From: Paracyclopina nana
Taxonomy: Eukaryota; Arthropoda; Copepoda; Cyclopoida; Cyclopettidae
Length of the DNA: 64,000 bases
Reading direction: 5' to 3'
NCBI GenBank assembly: GCA_019096065.1
Contig: JAGUCH010000001.1
Location: 14,570,001 to 14,634,000, forward strand
Every line of letters starts with the position of its first letter. Position 1 is the stretch's first letter. A program made the position numbers and the translations under genes. Below are positions 12,491 to 27,200 of the stretch, piece by piece. The notes under the pieces are model-generated. The model saw nothing but the letters and a program-made list of their open reading frames with translations, made no database searches and was not told where the DNA came from.

Positions 12491-15400
12491 CCATATATAT
12501 ATATGCAATATTGATGGTTAATTGCGCTGCTTTGCAGCCAACTATGAATTACTGCCATACTGCAGGAGAAGGCTCACAATTATGAAAGCCAAAAGCAATA
12601 CAGGAATTCAACAAATGGTCCTAGTTTCTCATAAAAGCGAATAGCGATCAGCTGCGTCCAATTTTAATTATATCCTGGCAGCAAAGCCTTTATCCCCCCG
12701 TTAGTTGTCTATTTTTGTCTAGCCTGTGAATACTTTGCATCATGCTACTACGAACATATCAATATTTTGGGCAATAATTTCATGCCCTTTTAGTATACGA
12801 TTTCGTGTCCACGAAAGACGATTGTGGAGCTAGCAATTAACCCAATGTGCACATTTGAATGAATTTGTCTGCAGCATCTTTGGTAAAGAGTGTCTTTAGA
12901 TGATCATGATGATGATCTGACTGCAATAATCACGGATGGGCCCTATGATTAGCCGTCGAGATGAGTGACGCGAACTCTTTGCGACGACGCCGGTCAGTCT
13001 GCGTGTTTTAATTTTTTTGGGCCATCTTCGTGTGTGTGTGGTATCTTTTTTTGGAAACGATGGCAAAAATTGGCATCAAGAAAATCAGCAGCTAATTAAA
13101 ATGCTCTTTTGTCGGCACATTTCGGCCCCATTCATAGAGAATACTTTGTACGCTGTAACGGTGAGCTCTGGAGGGAAAAATGACAGGCTTTGATTTTTGG
13201 CATCGGATTTCGTGATGATGATGATGATGCAGCAGCAGCCAGAGAGAAGAAAACAATTATTCCACACAGATCAAAGCTGCAATTTTTCACACTACAAAGG
13301 AAACGGAGTGAGTTTTTGGCCAACACAGGCTCTTCACTGAGATCTGCTGAATTAGTAAAAGTGCCACTCGTAAAAGACTTTTCCGCTCGCATTGAGTATC
13401 CGCTAAAATGATTCCAATTTCCCAAATATACAAGAGAGAGAGAGAGGTGGAAACTAATGGAAAATGCAAGCTAATTGCTGTGCTTGGAAGAATCTGTCAA
13501 TCTGCATGGCTGGTATGGTGTTATGGAGGTGGCATTATTAATGGAATAGCCTGTGTAGGTGTTGATTATTCGTCGATTTCCTTTTCATGAAGACTTGGTT
13601 GGCTGCGTTTAAAGACCCAGCATTAATTTTCAATCAAACAACTTTTCACTCGGCAGTCATCTATCAAAATCAACATTGCTACAGAAATTGGTGCATTGAG
13701 TGAGAACTTTTTGGGAAACTAATTATACCGAAGATAATATTAGTAATACTCAACAGCAGCAGCCAAAAATCGATTGCAGATTGGAAATAAATGCACCTCC
13801 CGCGTGTGGATTTTTCACTTCCAAATTGCCCATGATTGCTGGCATGCACGTATTAAAAGCATGTACGTACTGCGCGTAGCTTAAAAATTGAGCCCTCATT
13901 CCTCAGAAGTTTGAGGATTTGGAAGCTTGAGAGTCTATCTTTAAAAATTAATCGCACAATTGCTTCATGTGCAGTAATCGTTCGATTTCTTGCCTCTAGG
14001 CCACTATTTCAAATTATTCTTCACACTTCAACGTGCTGCTGAAAATACCCTCGCACTTGATGATTTGAGGAATATCAATGTTGTTGGCATTCAAGAAACA
14101 GATTCAATTCTCCAAATGATCCACATGTTTTGGTTCCCATCATCATTATTACACCAATCAAGAGGAGGGCTCAAAATTGGTCAGAAAAGCACAGCCGTTC
14201 ATAGCAGTGTGTAGTAAAATGTATACCTACAAGGTACTGTACCCATTAAGTGGAGGTTCTATGCACTTTATTTCAATTAAGGCCCGTCAAAGGTGCCATC
14301 ATAATTAACTTAATAACGTTTTCGTGTGAGAAAACGCTGGAAATCTCTTGGTTCTTGAATCAAACATTCTTCTTTCTAGCAGTAAAATACTCTATACAGG
14401 CGTTCAAACATGAAGCCAGCAATTCAACAAATTATTGCCAATCAATCAAAAAGTGGGAGAAGAAGAGAGAGAAAGAAAAGGCCAAGGCATTCATTAACGC
14501 AATTTTTAGCGTGGCCATTAAAAAGGCTGGCTCCATTTTTTGTGAATTTCCAATCCATCACTCCTTCATTAGCACCCTTTGCCGTTGTTGGAAAATTCTA
14601 TGTCACACTCTGCACCAACGGCTCCAAATACGCACACTATGCTCCGCTGGCTAATAATAATTGTGCCAGAAATACTAATAATGCACGCGTGGAATGTTGA
14701 TTAGTGGGTCTAATGTATGTTTTTAGTGACGACAGAACCAATCACTAATGCTATTGCCGCACATATTGCTTGCACCGTAGTGTGTGACCTGCTTCATGAA
14801 ACCATTGATGATTACTTTAGGTGAGAAGTTGTCAATTATTTCATTGCTGGCTGATTAGATCCACGTTTTCATTTCTCTCTGTTTGCCAACAATCATTGAT
14901 TCGACGTGAATTGACTTTCATCAATTATTGACCAATTAGCAGCAGTGCAAGTCAATTGGCCCTCGACTATTTTATATTTTACCTATATACTCAAAGATTT
15001 GTTTCAAAATGTGCCTATTTTCCTTCGAACAGCAGTGAATATATTCGGCTTTCCCGACGAAACGTTTCATCAGTTTTTACCTTCTTTGTGTAGCAAAAAA
15101 ATGAATAAAAATGTCAATTGAGTTGGTAAAACTCTCATCTGAAACGTAATGTCGATGCGATGAGAATTTTCCTGCTTCTAGAATTATGCCTGGTTTTTTT
15201 GCCATTTCTTCTGTGCAGCAAGATCATTGCATTATTGAGTTCATTAATTGTAGACTTGCGATTCCCGTAAATTACAGTTTTGATCTGACTCATTAGCCGA
15301 TCCATCATTCCAACTTTTTTGCCTTGCAAAACCACGCTGCTACTAATAACTTTCTATTTCACAAGAAAAGCAATAACCGAACCTAATTAAATGCCCAAAC

Positions 15401-18400
15401 AAATTATGATCTCGATGAGCTTTTAGCATGTCCTATAATTAGTATGCTATAGAGAAAAACTCGATCAATTGTTTCACCCCTTTATAATAATAAACGCGTG
15501 CGTTCAAATCGACCAAATGACCGCAATTGGCCTTATTAGTTGGAGGAAATGGGCTGCAAACCGACCGAAACTATGATTTGCCAGGACATGGGGACAAAGA
15601 TCGAAATCAAATCATTTTTACTCAATTGGTTTGTTGAATTAGGTTAATTAAAAATTGTTGGCATTGCTGGCTGAGGTTGGAGAAGCCAATTAATTAAGTG
15701 ACTTTTTCGTAGCATAATGCAATTACGAGAACTAATCATGCGCGCAGAGAACGCAATATAGTGAATTAACCAGGTGCTCTCCACATAATACACAGAGCAG
15801 CAGTATTTTAATTAATTACCGAGGAGACAAAGGGCAAACACAATTCATTATTGCGCCATAAATTAGACTGGATTCAGGTTTAATTATGCTTTAGTGCACC
15901 AAAGCCTTTTGCTATGCGCGAGTACTTTCATAACTAGTGTATGCTACTTATGGTGCAGCTATTAAAGTGAGCATTAGGAGGCTTTCAGCACTTGTAATGT
16001 ACCAATATTAAAGGTTATTTTGGCCTTAATGAGCCTTTCATGGATCGAACAATAGAGGGAGTTTTCCCCACAATTAATTGCCGCCCATTTGGCAATTCTT
16101 TTGTGCTCAAAATGGCCCATGAAGATTTTTTTTCAGTTCCAAAAAACAGCCATTAATGCAAAGGAAATTGGTGGCAATGACTGCGAGACCTGCGTTGACA
16201 CATCGCCAGAGTTGGCCAAATGTACTGCAAAATACTGTGGCCGAAAAAGGGCTCTAGTGAGTTCACTCCTGCTAAATATCAGCACAGGAAACCAGGATGA
16301 CAACAATGGGGGGAGAAAAATCGAAGTAAACATGGCGAATTAGGCGGACTACTACTACTGGCTAAAAATGGTGCTACGCCGTTCTAATTGCATCAATTAA
16401 TCACAAAAAAGGCTGTGTTCTATTGTGAGAAATTCCGTGCTATATGGAGATAATTACCGGAACTTCTTTTGTTCGAACTGGGAACGCGAGGACGCGACGA
16501 CGGCAAATAGGGTTATCATTAGGGTTAATGAAATGCTAAAAGCAAATATGAAATATGTATCGATCACCAGCGTGAAGCTAGGCGGGAAAAAAAACTTTGA
16601 AGTATCTAAGCATGCTAACTATTAGGGTGGCGCTCAATTTCACACTGCAATTAATTTGATATACTTGTGTAATCTTGAATGATTAAGGGGGCCTAATTCG
16701 AAAGCATATCGACAGCTCGGCTGATAGCCATCAATAATAAATGTTGTATAGAAGCAGCGAGCATTATTACGACCGCGCGCGCGTTGGCGGTGTATATCTT
16801 TTTGGCCTATTGTCGCATTGCTTTTGAGACAATAGTCAATCACTTTAATGACCAGACAGACTTCTTTCTAATGCTGCACATTCTTTCGACTATTTTAGAT
16901 GCGATGATCAAGTTTTTTTATCGAGGTTTTGCATCAGCAACGTGCGACATACCACAAATGCTTGTTGCCCAGAAAGTTTAAACGGTAGTGGTGTTGCGGT
17001 CACAAAATTCCTCATGTCTGGTCGGGATCTGTGTATCAATACACAGTGGGCAGCGTGGATGTTGATCTTCCTTTGGGCCCGTCGGTTTTGCTGACCGAAT
17101 GGCCCATTGTGCGCCGCTGAGGCAACCCATAATGTTCAAAGTCTCCGTAGATGCTTATCTGGCCTCAGTAGCATTGTGGCTTGACATTCCAGCTGCTCGC
17201 AGGGTGGACTTTTCGAATTAATTGCTGAATCAATCAAAGTGGACTATTTGTTCTGCTGATTAGAACTGACGGTTGGTTTGAGCAATAAGTAAATTAATGC
17301 CGATTAATGGCAATGTGATGGATTGCACCATTGAGTATATTGCATGAAGCATAATGCTTGTATATGGCATTTTTTCGTTACAAAATTCTAGTAGCTACGA
17401 TGGTTGTAATAAAGGAATTGTCAAATTCACAGCTGATTAGTTTTGCCTGTGATTCCCATAGAATTTTTGGTGCCATTTTTCCAAGTCATTTGGCCATCCA
17501 TGCTGTAGCAGCTAGCAGCCATATTGATTTGCTTGCTGATCTGATCCCATTGTTGTGCCAAGTTTTAAAACGGAGAGACAGCACTGGGTGGATGACTGGC
17601 AATTCTGTGATCATCATTTAGAGATGGAAAAGAGAGATTTGTGGGGCCAGCTTTAATCAGTGGCTTGACTACAAAGTGGCAGTCAACATAATGTATTTAG
17701 CTGCCAAGCAAAGCTGATCACAAGTTGGAGTTGAGCCCCGTGCATTGCTAAATGGAAATGTCATAGCAGCTAGCTAGGCTGCACACTCATCATCATCATG
17801 AAAACCCATATGGTGGCATCAGTTTTATCAGTTGAAAGAATAGTCGTGGGTGAACCATAATGCTCAGCCTAAAGCTTGCCCATGCCATAACTGCTCAAAA
17901 GATGGCTTATCTCACTTTTTGAGGACCAAAAGAAACAATGGCCAAGTCTCAGAAATGTGCATGCTATGAATTCAATAGATTTGTCATTGGCAGCTGACAA
18001 AAATCCCTCATAATCATTTGAAAAATGTTTAGCTGCAGCCGAAACGACCATCTACATGTGCTTTGACAAAAGGCAAAATATAGTTTCGTGCTGTTTATGC
18101 GACACCTCATGTGCTAAAAGTTGCAAAATTCAATCATTTCCTGCTATTCTAGTCTATGATACTTTTTTCTAAAAAGGAAGGGTGTGACGTTGCCTGCTGC
18201 TGCACAGTACTACAATAATTCATTTGTTCTGTTTGGAAATTAGCACTTGTTTTTGTACAGGATGCGCCACTGAAATTGTTTTTCAAAGCTCTTTTTCTTC
18301 TTTTTTCTGCTAGTGTTGCTGCTTCTGCAGCAACCCTTAATTATTTGCTTGCATGGCTGGAGTAAATCAATTGCACTACAAAAAGCCATTAGGGCTGCAA

Positions 18401-19199
18401 TTAGTGCTTCTTTAAGGTAAAAAGTAATTGAATTAATGGCCATAAATTGTGGCAAAAATTGTAGCCTTCAATTATTACACTGCCCTGGTGCTCACAAAAG
18501 GTGGTGGCACTGAGAAAAGGAAGAAATGGGAGAGGAAATAAAGATCCCCCCAATGATGATGCATTTGAACAAGCATCCAACCGTGGAAAGTGGATGATTA
18601 TGTTTCACTCTGGATTGCAGTGCACATATTACACATTGGGTGCCATAAAGGCAATAAATAAATAATATCACTACATTCTGTCATGGTCATTTAATGTGTG
18701 AAAGCACTGCTCAAAATTGCCTACACATGGACCGAGTCACAAAGTTTCGGGCTTCACGCTTTTAGCCCCTAGGTGTTTCCCAGGATAGCACTCCTCAACG
18801 ATCAAATAATAAGAAGAACGATTTGTCCTGCTACGTCGTCGTGAGATAAGACCACCCATTTTCACACCATGGACCAAATTTTTTCTTCCCTTCATGGCTG
18901 AATCGAACCCATTCATCTGCAAAATTCCGCCTTCGGTGCACCGGCTTATATTGCAATGCAATAGTACGCGGCTAGCTGGCTGGCTTTGAGAGAGAGAGTG
19001 ATGCATTCATGAAGTCTTTAAATAGGGTTTGGGCATTTTTTGCCAATTTTGGGCCACTTTTGCGTTCAAGGGTACATTCCGAAATGTGCTGGTTTTCCTC
19101 GAGGAAATAATGCTGCCACAAAGGCGGGATTACTGTTTTTTTCCACTCTAATTTCTTACGACTTCCTTGAGACTTCAATCAACTGAAATCTAATTATGA

Positions 19200-19460
19200 A
19201 ACGAGAAGTGACCTTTTTAAAATGTCGCCGTTTATTGTTCGAAGTGGATTGGCCTCTTCCAATTTTACAATTTTGACAAAGTCGAAATCGAGCTAAAAAT
19301 CGATCTGTTGCAGCGCGAGCGGGCGGTGTACGAGCGTAAACAAATTAAAACTTGAGTGAAAGTGTCTCAAAACGTCTTGGCACGAAAATTGTGTGGTTAT
19401 GACAATTTAAAGGCAATTTGAGTGTTCTTCACGGTGCATCACGAGGAGGAATTTCTGAGG
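19200..19460 (+). promoter_or_regulatory. CpG-richer patch with a candidate 5' splice donor
   Basis: This stretch has far more CG dinucleotides than its surroundings. On the plus strand it ends in a good donor-like junction (TGAG followed by GTAAAAG at about 19,457). It could be a promoter plus non-coding first exon of a plus-strand gene whose coding part lies elsewhere. No TATA box or coding sequence supports this, so it is a weak guess. Confidence 0.15.
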
Positions 19461-22400
19461 TAAAAGTTGGTCCATCGTAATGAGGCCCTCTTCTCCAAGA
19501 TTTTGGTGAGATGAAGAGCGGATAACGAGTGACAGATCGGACATGGGGACAATGGGCCACCTTGTGACATCTCACATCCATAGCACACACAGCTGGAACT
19601 ATTCCGACAAACTTAAGGTAAATTTTTGGCCTGTTTCGGGTCGCCCATTTTGAAGCGAGGGGGGTCTCCGACTCGATTCGAATTTGGCTGCCAGTCAAAA
19701 CAGAGATGAGCGCGCCTTAAATTAGTTCTACTACTTCCTCGCAATAACTGGTGCAGTTTTCTGTTATGCAAATTGTAAACAGTAAATCACAATTCAATTT
19801 TGACCGCACTTGCGTTGTCAAAAAAGTCACTTTAATCTCCCGAGTAACTTTTGACACATCTCTCTCGTTGATATTTGAAAAAGGGGATTGATGGGGCGCC
19901 CCGAAATAATCAAGACTCGCAAGATGGCGTAAATCGAAATCATGCCAATCCGATGGAAAACGTGCCGTAGCTTTGCCATATCTCACCCAACAATCTTCAC
20001 AGAAATTTCGGGTCACCAGCGCTTGAATTTGAGGTGTTGGAAAATCACAATTCGTATTGTATTTCACGCATGTTTCTCAGATTTTGTCACCTGACAAGAC
20101 TGAGCTGTTTTCCCCACAAAATTGCCCAGATATTGAAGACGACCAAGATGAAGAAGTTGGGCCACACAAAAGAAATCCGGATTCCGGCCCCCTATATAGT
20201 ATATATTGACCATAGGCAGATATTAGAATTGCATATGCGACATAAAGTATTTCGATTTGGTTTTAACGTGATACACGTATTTAGCAAAATGTGAACGTTT
20301 GTTTCTTTCAGTAGTTGTACAACAAATAATGTTTTCGCTACTATCTTTGCCATCATCAAGAACAGCTACTTTTTTAGCAACAATGTGACGATCCACAAGT
20401 GTTTTCAGTCGTCATCCTGATTATCAAATCATGTCACGTAGCTGGCACTCTTGACAATTAACACCCCCTCATAATGAACTTGAAAATGTGTTTTCACACC
20501 GCCCGATCAGAGCTCCCCCTTTTTTGAAATGAAAGTCACGTTCTCTCTAATTACTAGTCGGACTATCTACAGCAGTTTTAATCCGAGCCTGCAACAGTTT
20601 CAACTTTCAAATCACAAAGAAAAAAGCTTTGCAGCTGAGAAACTCATTCTGGGAAAGGAGGTTCTGCGCTCGCTCATGACCTGTATGCCTGCCACTAACA
20701 AACAGTATTCACTAAAAGCTAGTATTGCAGTAGGATCCATGCTCCCTTGGCGCATTCTTATTATGCCATGATAAGCAAAGAAATGGAGGAAAGGAAGAAA
20801 GTTTTGCAATTCAAAAGTTTGCTGGTAGCTCTTTCACAAATGTAAATAAGGGAATCTTTCTTGGGATTCTTTCTCTCATTGGGCTCTGCAATAATTACTT
20901 TTGGTGCTCTCAAAATTGGAGAAGTTTCTGCTTTAATTATTTTGCCGCAGAAAATGCACTTTCTGGGAAGGAAAAATTGTGGCAGACCATCAAAATGGAA
21001 ACAAGTTCACCGGGAGAAAAGCCATTGTTGGTGGATATTAATTAGCGTTTATTTAACCGATTATTGGGGGCAACCCACTCCTTACCAGTTTCAGAAATGA
21101 AGATACATCTTGTAATTCCTTCTAGGCTTCTATAACCGATTCCGATTTGTTGTAATTATTGGTGATGCACTTTTCAACCGTTGTTTTTCTCCATCATCAA
21201 CATTTATCACAGGAGCTGTTGCCACGTGCTAATTATGCTACATTTTCATAGGCAATACGTGAGGATTTTTCTAATTGACTCTCTTTATCTCCATATTTTC
21301 ATAGATGGCTGAACAAAAGGATCACAAGCATCAAAGGGGAGCTGATGATTATTACAGCAGTCATAGTAAAACACGTGCTTCTAATGATCGTCGCGCCACC
21401 ATGAAAAATAACTGCAAAATTCATTTGCAAGTATGATAATTAAGTTCCAAGCTTTTGCAGAAGCTCCATCTATAGTTCTCATTACAATACGTCACTGCAA
21501 ATACTTCCACTATACTAAATCGAGTTCATAATTAAACAGAGTATTTCCTTTTATTTTTTTACATGATCAATGCATAAAAAAGTGAGCAAATTTTTGCTGC
21601 TCGTTTTTCAGACTATTTGACTGGCTTCCATATTCTTTGAGCTTCTAAAATTATCATTTCTCTTCCCCACTGGCTGTTGAGCTTTTGCTTTTGGTGGGTG
21701 CGCGTCAAAAATAACAAATGATGTGTGTTTCAAGTGTGAAAGGTTCTGTACATTGCATAAAGTGGTAATTTCTATTCCGGCCGAGGCGAAATAATGAGTT
21801 CTTTTTGGTTGGATTTTATGGGATGGGGCCACCCGGGGGGCGACAAGTAATTAAGGCCGTTGGATCCCCAAGGAAGGCTATGGAATAAATTGGCAAAGGG
21901 TCTAATGAAAACATGTGCATTCCTGAGAAGTAAAACAGCTGCTGCTGAGATCGGTATGCACCAAAAACCATAAATTCTGTCAGGAGACAACTCCCAATGC
22001 ATATCATATTGATCCAATCACTGATATGATTTTAATTGCTTTCACACTAAGCAATTTCACGTCTTGGCTTATGTGCGATTCAAGTGGTTATGTCATCTTC
22101 TAATATCTTTTGAGGCTCGAATACCTTTTTCCCTCTGGATCACAAAGCACGAGAGAGGTTTAAAGTTTTGGCTACGCAAGTCGCTTCTTTTTTACGATTT
22201 AAATATTTTGTGGGTGCTGCAGAAATACCTGTGACTGCAGGGAGTCTTTAATGGTCAGTCTGACCTCAAAAACCTGCTTCATTAGCACATTGAACTTTAA
22301 TGGCCATTTCCAGGGATTCATCGACCTCTTGGCCTTAATCAGGTCTGCCCCATACCTATGGTACTATATGAACCTTTCAATTTCAGTAAAGGACCCCTCG

Positions 22401-24119
22401 ATCACCAATGCAACGAGAACTCCAGCAAAATATCAGCCATTTTGGAAAGTTTGCCGTAGATTATGATTGCCACTGATGCCAAAACCTCCTCGCAGATATG
22501 CCATTATAATAGCAGTTGGAATGGCTGCACATATATTGTAAGAGCATAGGGGAGGACAAAAGTTGTTTTAAATTCAGACTGGCTAAGAAATCCCAGCTTC
22601 TCGAGTTGATGACACATCCCACTCTGGGTAGAGAGAATCTCATTTCGGCATTACTTAATTCCAAATGAGAAGAAGAAGAAAATGAACTCTTTTCATTTCC
22701 CCTCCAACCAGCCAACCAACATTGCAAAAGTTTTCCCTCATCTTCTCTCCTTCTTCTTCCTGGATATTGTTGTAGTGGCTCACCAAAATCCAGCTCTTTT
22801 TTGCAGGATAATGTTTGGAAATTGCCCCCTGGTTGAAAAATGGACGCCACTCCACTTAATTTATACTGTACATACATCCAGATGATGATTAGAGGAGAGC
22901 CTTTTATGCTACAGAAGTTGGAGATCTCTTCTTGGATCTTTATTTATCGATCGGCCCTCCCTGCATCCTGCTCACTACAAAAAAGAGTGACTATTAGCTT
23001 TAATTACTCAAAAGAGGATTTATCACTCGGTTGGGAGCCGCAATTGAATTATTGGCGCTCAGCTTATAATTACTCTTTTTTGCTGTCCAGATGGCATTTT
23101 TCATTTGGCAACATGCTGTCGACCTCTAGCCATCATAAAACTGCTCAGACGAGTGTGAAAGTTATTGAGCCCTCTCTATATTCGCTGCTTTAATTTTTTT
23201 CTTACGCCCATCATCATTATCTCTGACCTCATGCCTGCATCTTTAGGAATGATGATGATCCTCGTTACCAGTATTTCCATTCTGGATCAATTCCAACACC
23301 AGGCTCTAGAAATCGAGCGTTATCTACAGCAGCTATGAAACAGGCTGCTCTGCATGTATAACAGCAAATGTGTGCGTTTTATTTTGTGGACGTTTTATGC
23401 TGCTGTAAATTCAGGACATGTTCGAGTCGAGCTATAACCATTCAGGGTTGACCGCTTTTTCATCTCACTGCTTAATTCCCATGCAGCCAAAGCGCTGGGT
23501 CTCCTCATCTGATTGATTAACAGCTCATGGTCTTAGGAGCTGACTGATTAATGGTGCTATATGTAAAGCATTTTTTAGGCCAAAGGAATGTGAATTGATG
23601 ATTTAGCACGAGCCGCCGGCCTTTGAAAGCCCACGAAAATGTGGACAAATTTTTCGTACTGCTACAAATGTTTTCTTTGCTTCTTCCAGCTGTGATCACT
23701 CAGCCACCTTTGGAGCCATTCATTAATTACGCCCAGGGGGGCATCTCACCTGAAACTTCATCCATCTTGGATTTTATATGATGATGCAAATTATCATCAG
23801 ACCCGTTTCTAATGCTCATCTTCACGACCTTTGGATTTTCGCCATTGTGCCATGATGAATGCATAAAGGTCCCCTGCTGAAGGCTTCGTGTCGCAAGCAA
23901 CATGGAAAAACACTGAATACCATTAAAGGCATTTCAGATCATTTCTAGCGACCCTTCATGAGCCCAAATGTAACTAGTTTTGAAATTGAGAGCATTAACT
24001 TGAAAGGTCTTATTAGCGAATTTGTACCAAATAAAGGAATTCCTTACTAAACTGTGGGTTTTCAATTTAGTACTAGAAAAGGTTGATGTATTATTAGGCC
24101 GTTCTCATATTGCCAAAAA

Positions 24120-24243
24120 TAGCTAAGCAAAGCAGCTACTTTTTTAAATGCTGAGCGAAATTAGCCAACGCAAACCAGTTATTTCGCTCTACATTTCGAA
24201 GATGCAGCTGTTTTGCTCTAAATGTTGCGCGTTTGCTTAGCTA
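24120..24243. repeat. Imperfect inverted-repeat element, MITE-like
   Basis: The 12-mer TAGCTAAGCAAA (24120-24131) is matched by its exact complement at 24232-24243. Inside, a second inverted pair (AAATG..GAGCGAAAT and its complement) is nested. The whole 124 bases can fold into an imperfect hairpin. Flanks show no clear target duplication. This could be a decayed MITE. Confidence 0.35.
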
Positions 24244-27200
24244 GTTTTACCTTAGCTTAGCTTTTTCCGGCCTAACTATTTGTGATGAAGATGTTTGAGC
24301 TGTTCTAAGAAAGTATACAGAATTACGTGGAAAACGGTCAATTTTGTGTTTACCTTGTGGAAAGGGAATTGAGGCCTCTTCTGGAGAATTTGGATGGCAA
24401 TTCCTCGGGTGCGCATCTCTTACCTTAAAGAGCCCCTTTATTAATAGCCGATTAGACTAATGTCTTGTGTAGTTACCAAAAGACAAGGCAACATGAAAAT
24501 TCATCTGAGCACTATCTGTCACTCCTCTACTAATGTCTTTGGTACAATGTTGGGCAAAATTATGGACATAAAAGGTCAAACGAGTGGCTCATTGTATATT
24601 CATAAGCAGGAATCCCAACAACTACAGCAGCAGCATTAAAAGCCTTATTTATGATGATCACTTCCAAAAGTTGATTTCCATTTCTGATATCTGACTGACA
24701 AAATTACAAAACCTCAGCTGGAGACACCATTTTTAGTGGTAAAAATGGAAATTGAAAAAATGACCTCCTCCCCATGCACACACCATTTTCAACAGATGTG
24801 GCAAAAGATCTATCGAATTATTAGAAATTCTAATTAGTATGCAGGACGCCACATGACTCATTACAAGATGAGGGAGGGATTTTTTTCCCTCTATCTCACG
24901 AGGGTTGTTAATTCTTGGTGGCACATGGTGTCGGGTTTTTTTTCAACACTTTATGGCTAATCCCAGCAGCTAGCGCTGCTACAGCTGAAAAATCCATAAT
25001 TGGTTATTATTCCAATATAATAATCGCGTTATTGTTTGATGCGCTGCAGCCGTTTTCCATAAAACGCCATCTCATTTTGTCGTCTATTCCTTCATTTTCC
25101 TGTCAGTAAATGGCGTGATATTTTATTTGCGATACTGTCACAAAATCTATGCACTAGCACATTTTTGTGAGCCATAAAACTTGACGGAATTGTGGTACAC
25201 TTGTTTTTCTTAAATGCCTGTGCTTACTACGTTCAAAAATAGCAATTTAAGCATTGGTCTTTTGTTAAAACTTGTTACCTATAGGATACCTCTCCTCACA
25301 CATTCGCTGCCCAGGAAATTAATTCACTTTTAATAGGTTCAATTTCCAGAAAGCGGCCTCCTTCTTTCCATTTGCCCACTCACTCGTTAGGCTACTTAAT
25401 ATCTGAAGTGTAGTGCATATAGTCGTTACATGGTATTTCTATTTTTGAGTGGTGGTGTCCACATGGTGTAAAAAGCAGCAGCTCATCAAAAAAATGAGAA
25501 TTACCAGACAAGTCACCCCCTGCAGAGCAGTGATTTGAATTTAGATAACCAGAAGGAGGAGAGTCTTTCTGGCTTCTGCATGAAGAATCCATCTGAGATT
25601 ACTTTGGTTAAGCGGATCTCCTTTGGTCAAACTGATCAAAAGGTAAAAGGGAGGACGAGATGATCATAATGCATCGTCAGCGGTGATCGATGCAGCGGTC
25701 AATAGAAAGAAAGCCTCATTGATGTCAACCCTTCTTTCAGATTGTTAGAAAGTACTCATGTGTGCATTTCCGAGCTCCTCATTGCACTATGGCCCATTTA
25801 CAATTATGCTACGTATCACTCGTGTCCTGGCACTTTGCTTAGCGCCCAGCCATTAAAAAATACTGCTTAGCCCCCTCTGCCAGAATACATAAAATATAAA
25901 ATATCTTGGGTGACACACGAAAAACAAAGTCTAGGAAAATGAGCTTAAGTGTTGAAGGAGTTAAAAAATCTTAAGTGTTTTCGCCTCATTTTTTGAGCAT
26001 CAAATATAACGCATTAAATTGAGCCATATTTGAAGGCTTTTGCTGCTGCGGAGACGAAAGCAATTTTCTCATCTGACACAATTCCATCAGCGCGAGTAAT
26101 ACCTTTCTAGTGATTGCTGGCTAGGCAGGTTAAGCTCAGAGTGTAGCAATTTTTCTATAGTATGGCAGCTGCAGTGTTATAGTGAATTGGATTAGTTGCC
26201 GAAAGTTGTGTACGTTGGGCGCGCGCGCGCGTGGCTGTCAATATTCTATCTTTGGACCTTCTATTGTCGTAATCCAGCATATTTTCTTCGCTTGCTCTCC
26301 TCCCACTAATCACTCTTCTCTCCCCTAGCTGCTCCGAGTATGAAGTTCTTCTCTCTGGGATGATGATATGAGAGCCATACATTCATTAATACCCACGTAC
26401 GAAGTAGATCGGCCAAGCGTGAGAGATGCAAAGCCATTCAGCCATTAACACTACTCATATCTTCCACTTGTACTTCTTCTACTGTATTGTGAGCACCACT
26501 GACCAAAATGCCAAGAAAGTGCACTCAAACATTTTTGGATCAACTCGACGTTGCTCATTTACATGGGAAATGCACGTACTCGCAGCCATGCTACAATAAA
26601 GGCCAGTGTTTGACCATCTCATTGATAAGCATGAAAATTGTAGCGAGGCCAAAACAAAAGGACGCATTATTATGCTTTCACTCCCTTGGGGCTGACTGAT
26701 GCACCAACAAGGCAAACAAAAGTAACAATGGCCCACTTTGTTTTGCCCACTAATTGAATACTTCTCTACGGCGATGGCTAATTGACATTTCGAGCACGTT
26801 TCCATCACAAAACGGTTTCATCAACATCATTCGTGACGCCTTTGGGGTCAAACAAAAGAGCACAGAGACACTTTTTTCCTTTTCCTACACACTGTGTGGG
26901 AATCCGGCCAGATACAGTTCTACTTTTGAAGGTTCCGTTTAGAGGCTTTTTCAAAGCATCCGTTTCCCCGCTGTTCATTTATCACGTTTTGACCGTTTGT
27001 TAGTTAACGCAGCAGCGCCTTTTCAATGCTACTGTTTTTTGTTGGTGTTACCATTTAACTTTTGTGTAGCTCGCGAGATCAAAGAGCCTCACTTCGGAAA
27101 CCTAAATTACTTTGAGTGCAACGACGTCCAATCAGATTCTGCCTATTTGAGCCTCCATTTCGTTAACGATGACCTCATCATCTCAGTATCTTAAAAGAGA

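Larger units (their letters stand above)
10193..24119. other. Gene-free AT-rich stretch, middle part
   Basis: No coding region can be supported. It contains short simple repeats (GAT/GCA near 13.21 kb, GA near 13.43 kb), a small hairpin near 12.47 kb and a CpG-richer patch near 19.2-20.05 kb. The frames of 90-138 codons here (for example near 14.3, 19.4-20.1 and 22.5 kb) have no recognisable domains. I see no transposon with clear ends. Confidence 0.55.

Noticed and set aside
19429-20067. Two consecutive minus-strand frames (89 and 116 codons)
   Set aside because: No recognisable family and no plausible splice joining them; the higher GC content of this patch makes chance frames longer.
22461-22877. 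138-codon minus-strand frame
   Set aside because: Several overlapping frames on both strands here, no domain and no splice context.
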